NCBI GenBank assembly: GCA_031213475.1
Contig: JARUPZ010000034.1
Coordinates: 4,239,114 to 4,303,113, forward strand
Source of the DNA: Nereocystis luetkeana
Lineage: Eukaryota > Sar > Phaeophyceae > Laminariales > Laminariaceae
DNA length: 64,000 nt
Direction: 5' to 3'
Shown: one piece after another, positions 1-11,300 of the stretch
Layout: every line of letters begins with the position of its first letter
How positions within the stretch are numbered: the first letter of the stretch is position 1
Made by a program: the position numbers and the translations under genes
The notes under the pieces: model-generated
The model's database searches: none
The model's input: the letters and a program-made list of their open reading frames with translations, nothing else
Told to the model about the DNA's origin: nothing

Positions 1-345
1 CGCCCCACGTGCTCGTTCACACTGCTCTACCCTTTAGGTAGATTTGTTTTTTTCGATTTTTTAATTTTCAAAAAAACAGTGCTCCTGGATCCTCGCCTGC
101 ACGAAATCGATCACTCACTTTTCCATGCACCCCTGCTTTTTTTTTGGTACTCAGCAGCGAATGGTATATGGTACGGGTTTTGCTTCATCGAGGAAGGTTC
201 CCGCCCCTCCTCCCCCAATTCTCTATTTTTCTACGCACAATGCTCGGACGAAAAACAGAACGAAAATAATGAAATTTGAAGCAGGATGTTGCAAAATAAA
301 AGGCCTGAACAAAAAAACAAATCAAGGCTATACGTAAATTGCCTC
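1..345. other. Downstream flank, no feature seen
   Basis: AT-rich stretches with T and A runs. No ORF with recognisable content and no clear repeat until the C-tract at 349. Confidence 0.5.
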
Positions 346-900
346 GTCCTCCCCCCCCCCCCCCCAGCTGGGTTGGCGTCGGTTGGCAACGACACTGTAA
401 AACATGCCGCTCACTACGTGAGCTAGACAACCAGGGTGCCGTTTTTTCTTTTCTTTTCTTTTGGCGGTCGTCCACAGCTGGTTGTCGAGTTAGATCATTT
501 ATGCGAGGTAAAGAACCTTTACTCCCCACAAGGGAATTGATCGTATCACGTAGTATTTAAGGTAAGGCACTCAAGAGGCAGTTACATAGCACCCCCATTG
601 CTTTCTCTGGAAGAGCCTACGCCGGAAATGGAATCAATTCATTGAAGCCGTCATCCATATGCAAGTCCGCCCCACAAGCGGTTCTTAGTAGGATGCAGCT
701 CACCCTTCCCTTCATGCGACTCGCCGGACACCTCACGGCGCTTCGCGCTTGGTGCAAGCGATGTCTGCCTGGTCGGTGAAAACCCGACATGCTCCGTCCC
801 GGCATTGTAGGGATGCGAGGGTCTATGGCCATACGACTACGGCCATGCATGAGATCGAGTACATCTCCTATCAAGTACCCCCCCCCCCCCTCCTCCCTTC
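346..900 (+). repeat. Family A repeat, near full-length
   Basis: It starts in a C-tract, then GGGTTGGCGTCGGTTGGC. It runs through GCTCACTACGTGAGCTAGAC, the GGTAAAGAACCTTTACTCC motif and the GGTCGGTGAAAACCCGAC 3' block, and ends ATCGAGTACAT..CCCC. The order matches the copies at 27.7, 53.4 and 58.5 kb. The long ORFs over it are repeat shadows. Confidence 0.85.
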
Positions 901-1750
901 CGCCTGGACCTCTGCTCGACTCACTCATCGTTTAAAGTGTGATGCCCACATCACCTCAAAATGGCATAGATCACTTGTCTGTTTTGATCTTCATTTTTCA
1001 CTCGTTTTGTTCTTCAATTTTCGTGCTGGTGGAGCCGTAGGGTTACCCGACGCCTCTTAAAAAATCCCTCCAAAACTCTGGAACCCCTCCCCCCCTCCCC
1101 CCTCGCCCGCCCCCTGAATTCCAAACCTTCGCATTCGCGACCATCTTTAAAAAAAAATGTATTGCACCTCATCCATCCTAGCGCACATACCCTCCCGACA
1201 AAATCGAAAGTAATCAGACACCGGATACTAGATAGATCACGATCTAGATCATCTAAAGCCTATTTTTGTCGTGATGAGACGGATATCGTGCAAGAGCTGT
1301 GCCATACAGATCCATCTCACCCGGTCAACATGTGCGCTACACAGAGCCGTGCCATACAGATCCCATCCGGAAAACTTGACCAAGGTCGTGCAGATCATCT
1401 CCTAATTCAGGGGTCCCTCCGCCCCGAAAAGCCTCCCGTTGTGGTAGTGGTGGTGACGGTGCTAGTGGTGACGCTACCGCTGCTACTGCTACTGTCGCTG
1501 TTACTGCATCCCCTACTATTGCGCTGCAGCAACCTGATGATGGTGGGAGTGGCGGTGACGGCGGTGGTGGCGATGTTTGTCTTTGCCACAGCTGCTGCTG
1601 CTGCTGCTGTTGCTGCTGCTGCCACCGCTGGCGTTATAGCTAGAGTGCTCGAAGCCCCCAACCGTGCGCCAAGAACGACCTTCCCCCAACAGTATTACAG
1701 CCATCAAGCCCCCCCCCCCCCCCAAACCCCCTGCGCCCTCCCCCCAAATC
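901..1750. other. Intergenic flank with CTG/GTG microsatellites
   Basis: Short unique stretches, a GATAGATCACGATCTAGATCAT patch (about 1230) and GTG/CTG trinucleotide-rich DNA at 1440-1660 that opens spurious ORFs on both strands. Confidence 0.5.
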
Positions 1751-1751
1751 A

Positions 1752-1998
1752 TTCGACGCTGTCGTCCATATGCAAGAAAGTCCGCCTCACAAGCGGTTCT
1801 TACTGAAGTAGGATGGAGGTCGCCCTTCATGCGACTCGCCGAACACCTCACGGCGCTTCGCGATTGGCGCGAGCAAAGTTTGCCTGGACTGTGAAAACCC
1901 GGCGCGCTAAGGTCCCGACAATGGAGGGATGCGAGAGGGTCGATGGTCATACAAACGACGAAGGCCATGCATGACATCAGTTTACCCCCCCCCCCCCC
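1752..1998 (+). repeat. Family A repeat, 5'-truncated
   Basis: It begins at the CATATGCAAG..TCCGCCTCACAAGCGG block and keeps the 3' half. It ends in a C-tract 58 bp from the stop codon of gene 1, so it probably lies in the 3' UTR or just beyond. Confidence 0.8.
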
Positions 1999-2056
1999 TG
2001 CCCCGCTCCTCCCTACATCGGCATGCCTCTGCACAGCAGAGGCAAGGCCAAGCCAC

Positions 2057-2350
2057 CTAAGTTCGTGCACGCTTTCCAGCCCCGCCATCGTCAACATCGC
2101 CACCACCACCACCACCAACGTCGCTACCACCCCCTCCCCCCTTCCCCTTCCCAGCCCCCGCCTCCTCCATCGCCGCCGGCCGCTTCGTGCCGGTAAAAGA
2201 AACGTCACCCGTGACAGCCGCGGGTTCTTCATCGTGTACTTGCCCCCTGTCGCCGTCTCCCCTTTTCTCCGCCGCCTCTTTGTTGTTATCCCCTCCTCCC
2301 TTCTCCTCCTCCTCCTGTTCTTCTTCCGCCAGCTGCGTAAAGTCGAACTC
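2057..2350 (-). CDS. CWF19L1: Gene 1 exon 19: EFDFT end and acidic/Gly tail, stop
   Basis: Residues 759-855 and stop. EFDFTQL equals the C-terminal 'FEPYDFTLDD' of the family. A non-conserved tail follows: an acidic EEEQEEEEK run, then TKRPAAMEEAGAGKGK, which looks like a weakened nucleoplasmin-type bipartite NLS, then Gly/Asp repeats and GKRART. Acceptor GAACAG|GAG. Confidence 0.9.
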   Translation of the reverse strand, partial: EFDFTQLAEEEQEEEEKGGGDNNKEAAEKRGDGDRGQVHDEEPAAVTGDVSFTGTKRPAAMEEAGAGKGKGGGGGSDVGGGGGGDVDDGGAGKRART

Positions 2351-5300
2351 CTGTTCGGGTAGAAACGCCGGGGGGGGGGCAAGGGGGGATAGTGGAGGGA
2401 AGGGAAGGGAAGGGAGGGGGGGCAGGGGGTGAGTCAACGATCGGTACAGCAACAGGAAAAGGACACGGAATGGAAGGGAATGACGGATGCGGGGGGAGGG
2501 GGGATAAGTCGAGTGTTGGTGCAGTTACTACGCTGTTTATCCTACTCCTATCATGAATACTACTCACACTACAGCTACTTCTACCCAAAATACTCATCCT
2601 ATTTCTACTACAACTATTGTACAACTAATACTACAGTAGTTCTACTGCTATTCTTATTGCTCTCACTCCTAATACTCTACTACCATTACTGCTACTGCTC
2701 ATACTACTACTTATTTTCCTGTTCCTCCAGGCCTCACGCGCATGCTCTACACCACTATTCCGATACCCACCAAATGGCACGCTAAGTAGCCTGGTCGGTG
2801 AAAACCCGACGTGCTCCGTCCCGGCATTGTAGGGATGCGAGGGTCTATGGTCATACGACTAACCATGAATGATAAAGAGTACACCCCTCCCCCCCCGTGC
2901 TCCGTCTCGAAAGCAATGCGTGGTCAATGGTCAAATGACCAAGGCAAGCAACAAATGAGTACCCCCCCCCCGCCCCCGCCCCCCCTCCCCCCTCCAACCC
3001 CCGTCCCCTAACCCCTCCCTGACCTTAAACGCCTCTTTGAAAATATCAGCTTGGAGAATCTCCTTGGGTTTGGGCAACGCGCAGTGCCTCCAGTGGGCTC
3101 GCTCCGGCATACTCAGTAGCCTCGCCGCCACATCCCTCCCGAACTGCAGAGGAACGCTGCGGCGCCGCCCATGGAGGTCGGTGTTTCCACCCTGTCCACG
3201 GCGGCGTTATTATGCGGCGCAAAATCACCACCGAAATGCGGCCCAGACATCATTAAAACGCGCCGCAATTGTCGTCGTTGAAAAAAAAGACGCGGGTGGC
3301 GTGGGATGGGGAGAAGGAAAAAGGGGAGGGGCGGGGTGCGGTGTACAGGTTTCACAGAGGGAGGGGAAGGACGGGGGGGGGGGGGGGGGGCGCGGGGGGG
3401 GGGGAAGAAGGAGGGGAAGGAGAGCGAGGAAGTTGAAGGAGGAAGAGAGGAGAACGGGGAGGAGGGAGGAGGGAGAGGGGAGGGAGGAAGCGGGAGGAGG
3501 GAGGAGCGCGGAGGGAAGAGGGAGGGGGCAGGAGGGGCGGGTGAAGCGCGAGGCAGGAGGAGAGAGATGGGAGACGGGAAGGGGGGAGGAGGGGAAAGGA
3601 GGAAAGGGGAAGAAACGGGGGGGGGGGGGGGGGGGGGACGAGGGAGGGGGAGGGGGGAGGTACGCTTAGTGACCTGGCAGAGAACGCCAAGCAATGCAAT
3701 GGCATGGGGCCTAATGCTACGAACTAGGGGTGTACCTTTTTCCACAGGTCGGATACATCACGACGTATCTGTCTACAGATAGATCATTTACACCCTAACC
3801 TGCCGTGGTGGTACACATCTGACCCAGACATAATGCCCTATAGATCACGCAGGTTAACTCGGCTGTCACCAGGCCACATGAGCTAGATCATACAGATCAT
3901 ACAGATCATACAGATCAGGAATATATCTGCCGTGAAAGATTGCCTGTCCGAGGTATGTATGCAACCCTGACAAAATACGACGGAAAAAAAAACGAAGGGG
4001 AAAAAAATAACAAAATGTGGGCTTGAAAAAAAACAACTCAAACGCTTGCACCAACTATTTCTGGGGACTATGGTAAATAGGACCAAATATCGTTAGTAAA
4101 AATAGGCAAATATAGAGGCTTTTGGGTGTACCGTAGGTCGTATTTACTATGGTCCCCCGTAACAGACTGATGTACGTACCATCCTCAAAAACATGGTACC
4201 GGTTTCCCGTGATGGCGAGAAAATAGATACAGAAACACACCATGTACCAGGTACCTGTTTTAACATCAAGAGCGTGGGCAACTATTACGGGGGGCCATAG
4301 TTAATAGGACCTATGGTATACATAAAAATCTATATATTTAACCATTTTTACTAACAATATTTGGTCCTATTAACTATGGTCCCCCGTAATAACGCGTCCG
4401 GATACTAACGCGTCCGGATACAATACGGACAATGGCCGTCTCTACTACTACTCCCCCGATTTTCTCGATAGGAACAGCCCCCAAGTGCACCCCCCCCCCC
4501 CCCCCCCCCCCTCCTGCCTCTCTTCCTCCCTACCTCCCCCCCCCTCACCCTCCATGCGACTCGCTCAACACCTCAAGACACTTCGCAAAGCTTGGTGCAA
4601 GAAAACGATGTCTGCCTGGTCGGTGAATACCCGACGTGCTCCGTCCCGGCATTGCAGGGATGCAAGGGTCTATGGTCATACGACTACGGCCACGCATGAT
4701 AATGGGTACACCCCTCCCCCACCCCCTGCCTCACCCGTGGATCCCTGCCCCCCCCATCCCTACCCTCCCTCCCTCCCTCTCTCCCCCCCGTTTCCCCTCC
4801 TCCTCCCCCCCCTCTCCCTCCCTTCTTCCCTTCCTCCTCAGCTCCCCCCACCCTACCCCCTGTTCACCTCCCCCGACACCCGCCCCCCACCCACACAAGC
4901 CCAGAGGGCTGTCTACACGGCAACACAGCAGTAGGTAGCCCCCTTTGCGGTACCCCACGACAGGAAAAAGCGGTACCCGAAAAAGGGACATCAAACACAT
5001 TCGCGCACAGTTTTTTTTGCCCGCTGTTAACCGTAAGGGGCCGGTAGCAACTCTGATAATAAAAGGGACGTTGGTGTTGTAACGGGGGACCATCGTTAAC
5101 AGGACCTACGGTATACACAAAAACCTATATATTTGCCTATTTTTACTGACAATATTTGGTCCTATTAACTATGGTCTCCCGTAATAGCTACTGTCGGATA
5201 TGGGATATCGTATGGTATCGTATCGACGGCTTTGATGTATCGATATTTATTTATCGAATGTATCGATCGCATCGCACGTGCTTTTGCCCTTCATCCCCTG

Positions 5301-8268
5301 TGGCATAGACCCCCGTAGTGCTCTGTATGCAGGCTTTGAACGAAAAAAAACTTCCAGCCTTTCAAAACACATCGAGATCTTGATTGATCCGATCGATCGA
5401 TCGATCGAGTAGATTTTTTTTCTTTCTTGCTATTCGGTGTGGTATTGAACTACCAGGTACTATTTAATACTACTAATTATTAATTGGGTCCCTTCACGCT
5501 TTCCAAACTGGCGTCCAGTTTTGGGGACGAAAAATGCTTGGAATTTGAGTGGTAAAAACCGCTATTTACGGGGGACCATAGTTAATAGGACCTACGGTAC
5601 ACTCAAAAACCTCCATATTTATCTATTTTTCCTAACAATATTTAGCCCTACTTACTATGGCCCTCCGTAATATGAATTTGAGCGGTTTAGTACCCGAGAC
5701 GGGACTACTGCAGTCTGTCCCAAAAAGGGTTACAAGAGACTGCCTACCGCTGTAATGTACGTACCTCGGCGACCCTGTGGATGAGCCTGACCCTGCTCCC
5801 CACCACGTCTCCCGGCAGCTCGGCGTAGAAGTACTGGCCCTCTTTCAAGGCCTCCTTCAAGTCAGCGTCCGGAGACACCTGCCCGTCACGTATGGTTCAC
5901 CACCGTCTTCGTTAACCACATTTTCACAAACCACGTTCATCACCATATTTTTCAATACCGTGTTCCAATACCATGTTTTGAGCACCATGTTTGGTTACCG
6001 TTCGTTGGGTAACATGTTCCCCGTAGTCATACCAGGGAGGGGGGGAGGAGAGACTCTGCTGTGTGACCCAATGGCTGATCTGAGATACCACTGTTACGGG
6101 GGGGCGTAGTGAATAGGACCGAATGTGGTTATTACGGGGGACCATAGTTAACAGGACCTATGGTACAAATAAAAACCTATATGTTTAACCATTTTACTAA
6201 CAATATTTGGTCCTGTTAACTATGGCCCCCCGTGATAGTAAAAATAGCTATTTAAATAGGTTTTTGTGTGCACCGTGGGTCCTATTTACTATTTAATATG
6301 GCCCTGCGTAATGTCAACTGGAGGGAGCGAAAAAATGAAGGGCGAAAAAATCATAAATCGGATGGGACGAAAACAAAAAACAAAAAAACATCTTAATTAC
6401 CATTTTCAGTACCATTTTCAGTACCATTTTAATTACCATGTTCGTTACAGCTACGAGTGCACACACAGGTACTACTGTATGTGTTAGAGCTATAGCTATG
6501 CGCGGAAAACGGCGGGACTCGGCGTCTTTTGCCTCTGTTCGGCGCGTTTTCAATTTGTCAAGGGGGGCCATAGTGATCAGACTCCACAATGGATGCAAAA
6601 GGAGAGGGAAATGGTTGACACTCCTGCGAGAAAATGGTTGACACACACTGTGTACGAGACTGGCAGCAGCTAAGCCTAACCCCAAGCCAATCCGAGCAAC
6701 CCTTACCCTGACCCTGAGCCAATCAGAACAGTCCTAACCCTGACCCTAAGCCAACCAGAGCCACCCTCACCCTGACCCTAAGCCAAACAGGGCAACTCTC
6801 GCATGAGTGCTACAAAGCTCCATCACGGGGGACCATAGTTAATACCAGGTATGACCAAATATTGCTAATAAGAATGGTTAAATATAAAGGTTTTTATGTA
6901 TACCATAGGTCCTGTTGACTATGGCCCCCCGTAATACAGCAAAAAGAAAGGTATCGCTATGTTAACGCAGCATCGTTCGTTCTGGTTGCCATGTTCCCCC
7001 GTCGCAGCGAAGCCAAAAGTCAAGTCGGTCGGTTTACTTCGTCACCCAGCGAATAACTAGCCGCGAATACAGTCAAGGTCGCAGCCCTATCAAACCTGTA
7101 TTTGGTCACTTGTCCCCCCCCCCCCCCGAACACCCCATTGCTGTCTCTGGAAGTGACCACATCAGGAAAAAAATGTACCCACATAATTCGACGCTTCCAT
7201 CCATTTCCAAGAAATTCCGCCTCACAGTCGGTTCTCAGTGCGATGCAGCTCAAACCCTACATGCGACCCGCCCAGCACCTCACGGCGCTTTGCAAAAGCT
7301 TGGTCCAAGCAATGTTTTATGCCTGGTCGGTGAAAGCCCGACGTGCTCCGTCCCGGCAGCGTAGGGATGCGAGGGTCTATGGTCACACGACTACGGCCAC
7401 GCACGACATGAGTATGCCCCCCTCCCCCCCCCCCTCCTCCCCTACACCCAAAATGCCTCCAGCAAATGTGATAACATTCTCCTGTGACCCATCACTATTA
7501 AAAAAAGTCGCTTGTACGAGTATACACGCACCTCCGTCTCTAGGCCGCACAGCAAAAAAACCCTAACCTCCTTCACTTGTCGGGGTAAAAAAACTACTCA
7601 GAAGTAGAACGGGAATTTCTAGGCAGTAGGGGACGGGTTAACCGCGCCTTCCGCCCCATCCCCACGAAAAACACTGGGAGAAAAAAGACAAGACAAGACC
7701 AGCCGAGATATAGCAGAGCAACAACACCACCACCACCACCGCCAACGTCAACACTGCCACCAACACCACATGACCACTAACATCAACACCACCACCACCA
7801 CACGCCACCACCACCACCAACACCACCACCAACATCCCCACCCTCAAACAACAACCACAACAACAACCACACGCCACCACCACCACCAACACCACCACCA
7901 ACATCCCCACCCTCAAACAACAACCACAACAACAACCACCACCACCACCACAACAACAACAGCAACAACAACCAACACCACCAACACCAACACCAACAGC
8001 AGCAGCAACAACAACCAACACCAACAGCAACAACAACCAACATCACCAACACCAACAGCAACAGCAACAACAACCAACACCACCAACAGCAACAACAACC
8101 ACCACCACCGCCACTACCAAGACCACCACGCTTGGCTCACATCCTGGAAGGACATGCCGTGTCTCGTCCCCTCGGAGCGCATGAGTATCCTGGCTCCTCT
8201 CGACGCCTCCCCCGTTGGGATCGGCACCGCCTGAAACAAAACGAACCAATCCAAACACAAACGAAGAC

Positions 8269-8309
<41 letters not shown>

Positions 8310-11300
8310 AGGGGGGTTGGGTCGTGCAGAAGGGAGGGGGCGGGGGGGGTGTACTCATTATCATGTATGGCCCGTAGTCGTATGACCATAGACCCCCGCG
8401 TCCCTACAGGGACGGAGCACGTCGGGTTTCCACCGACCAGGCAGACATTGCTTTTGCTTGCACCTATTAATAGCGCGAAGCGCCGTGAGGTGTTGGGCGA
8501 TTTGCATGAAGGGTGAGCTGCATCCTACTAAGAACCGCTTGTGAGGCGGACTTGCATATGGATGACAGCTTCAATGAGTTGCTTTAATTTCCGGCGTAGG
8601 CACTTCCAGAGACAGCAATGGGAGTACTATGTAACTGCCTCTAGGGTGCCTTACCTTGAACACTACGTGATACGATCAATTCCCTTGCGCGGAGTAAAGG
8701 TTATTTACCTCGCACAAATGATCTAACTCGACAACCAGCTGTGGGCGACCGCCAAAAAAACAAAAACAAAAGACGGTACCCTGGTTGTCTAGCGAGGGGG
8801 GGCAATCGGTATCATGTATGGCCCATAGTCGTATGACCATAGACCCTCGCATCCCTACAATGCCGAGACGGAGCACGTCGCATTGTTTTCACCGATCAGG
8901 CAGACGTTGCGTGAAACCAAGCGCGAAGCGCCGTGGGGTGCTCGGCGAGTCGCATGAAGGGTGAGCTGCCTCCTAAACTAAGAACCGCTTGTGAGGCGGA
9001 CTTGCACATGGATGACATCTCCAAATAATTACCTTAATTCCCCGGTGCGGCCAATTCCAGGGAGGGGGAGGGCTTAGGCAGCACGGGGACAAAAAAGGAG
9101 CGTTCCCGATTGGAGCGTGGGGGATAGGTGAGACTGGGTGAGATACAAATATGACGTTTTGGGGAGTAGGGGTGAAAAATGTAGGGGGGGTAGGGGGAGA
9201 AAAAAATCGAAAGGCACGTCGACCAATCAACGCGCGACGCTTGTCTCTCGCCTGAATGTGCAGGTGGTGGGCTCCCTTGGTGGGCACGCAGCGCTCGAAG
9301 AAAAACGGCTCGCACGCGCAGCTGTAGCAGTACCTGCATCAGTGTGGTCGGTGAATCCCGTCGGTTGATGCAGTCGGTCGGTTGGTTGGCCGAGTTAGTC
9401 ATTCAGTTGAGTCGGTCGATCAGTCAGTCGATCAGTGGGCCGCCCGGTAAAGTCTGTCCGTATTTTTCGGTTCGGTATTCAGTCTGTCGGTACACCTAGT
9501 TCGTCGGTCGGTCGATTACTATAGACGGTCGGCCCACTTAGCTAGTCGGTCGGTGGGAAGATTATCAAGTCGAACGGTAGGCTGATCATTTCGATCGGTT
9601 GGTCGGTCAATTCCTTCGGTCAATCGGTCAACTTGGCCAATCAGTCGGTCGACTATTCGGTCGGTCGGTCGGCCGGCTTTATCACTTCGATCGGTCGGTC
9701 GGTTGACTCAGCTGGTCAGCTGATCAACTCGATCGGTCCGTTAATTCGTTCGGTTTTACTGCCGGTCGATTAGTAGGTAGGTCAATCCATCGTCCGGTCG
9801 AAGATGCTGCCGGCCAGGCGATCGACTGGTCGGTCCATCTGTTGGTCATCAAGCCGATCAGTCACTTGGTTGGTTTGACAATTGGTCGGTCGGTCGATCG
9901 GTTCTTCGGCCCGTTAGCTCAGTCGATCGGCTGGCCAGTCAGTACGGTCGGTTCGTATTAGGACGATCAATTCAGTTGGACAGTCGGATATTGGGTAAGT
10001 CAATAAGTCAGTCGACCGGTTGGTCAGGTACTCGGCCGGTAAAATCAGTCGACCAGTCGACCATTCGATCGGCCAGTTGGTCTGTTGGTCGATCATAAGA
10101 TCGTTCGGAAGGCTTGATTGGTTGGTCGGGCGATCGGTCAGTCAGCCAGGCCGTCAGTCAGACAGTTAATCACTCAGTCAGTCGGCCGTGCGATGGTCGG
10201 TCGGTAGGTAGGTAGGTCGGTCAGTCTGCCGGTCGAACAGTCAGCAAGACATGATGCCACCTACCAGGTATTGGCTGAAACACGCGCGCACATGCACGCA
10301 TTGCACAATGCGAATAGCTCTGCGCAAGCAGCGGAAACATTCAAACAAGTGCCACGATACAAGAAAAAAAAAAAAAAAACTTACACCCTCTTCTTTTGCG
10401 TTGCGAAGCGCCATCCAACACGTAAATTTATATTTTCAAGCGGTTCGTCCCGTATTCATTTTGGTGCCTGCAACAAATAGAGGAATGTAACTATTGATAC
10501 CACTCTGTCCCCACATATAATACTCGCTAGCATAAATAAGTACATATATATTCAAAAGGTGGTGATAGAACACGCGCGGCAGACGTATCACGCAGCCTTC
10601 AACCCTGAGCGAATCAACCACGCGATCGGCCGAACTCACAGCTGGCCTGTTTTGGAATAATAATTATTAGTAAAACACACACACACCTGCTGAAGGAGTC
10701 CTTGTACCGCTCGGCCTCCGTGACCCCTTCCGTCGTCAGCTCGCTGTACCGCTGCTGGTGGGATACAGGCACGATCAGCACGTGACCCGGAACGAGGCCG
10801 CCCTGAAGAAAACAAGGAAAAAACAAAAACAACCAACAACAACACCACCAACGACAACAGCATTAACACAAACCGAACAATTTAAACAATCCAACAAAAC
10901 AGAATCCGCATATATACAACAACAGCAACAACAGCAGCAGCAGCAACGACAACAGCATCAACAACAAACCGCACGATTTCGACAACCCAACAAAACAGAA
11001 TCTGTATATATATACCACAGCTACAACAACGGCAGCAGCAGCAGCAGCAGCAGCAGCGACGACGACAACAGCATCAACATAAAACCGAACAATTCAAACA
11101 ACCCAACAAAACAGAAGCCGTATATATAGAACAACAGCAACAACAGCAGCAACGACAACAGCAACAGCCTCAACAACAAACCGAACGATTTAGACAACCC
11201 AACGAAACAGAACCCGCATATACCCAACAACAGCAACAACAACAGCAGCAGCAACCACAACGGCAACAGCATCCACAACAAACCCAACGATTTAGACAAC

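Noticed and set aside
3037-3782. Long Gly/Arg and Pro/Leu ORFs around 3.0-3.8 kb
   Set aside because: Polypurine tract artefacts. Real coding here is minus-strand exon 18 only.
6668-6800. Interstitial telomere (CCCTAA words)
   Set aside because: Irregular 40-45 bp unit inside an intron; not a pure telomeric repeat.
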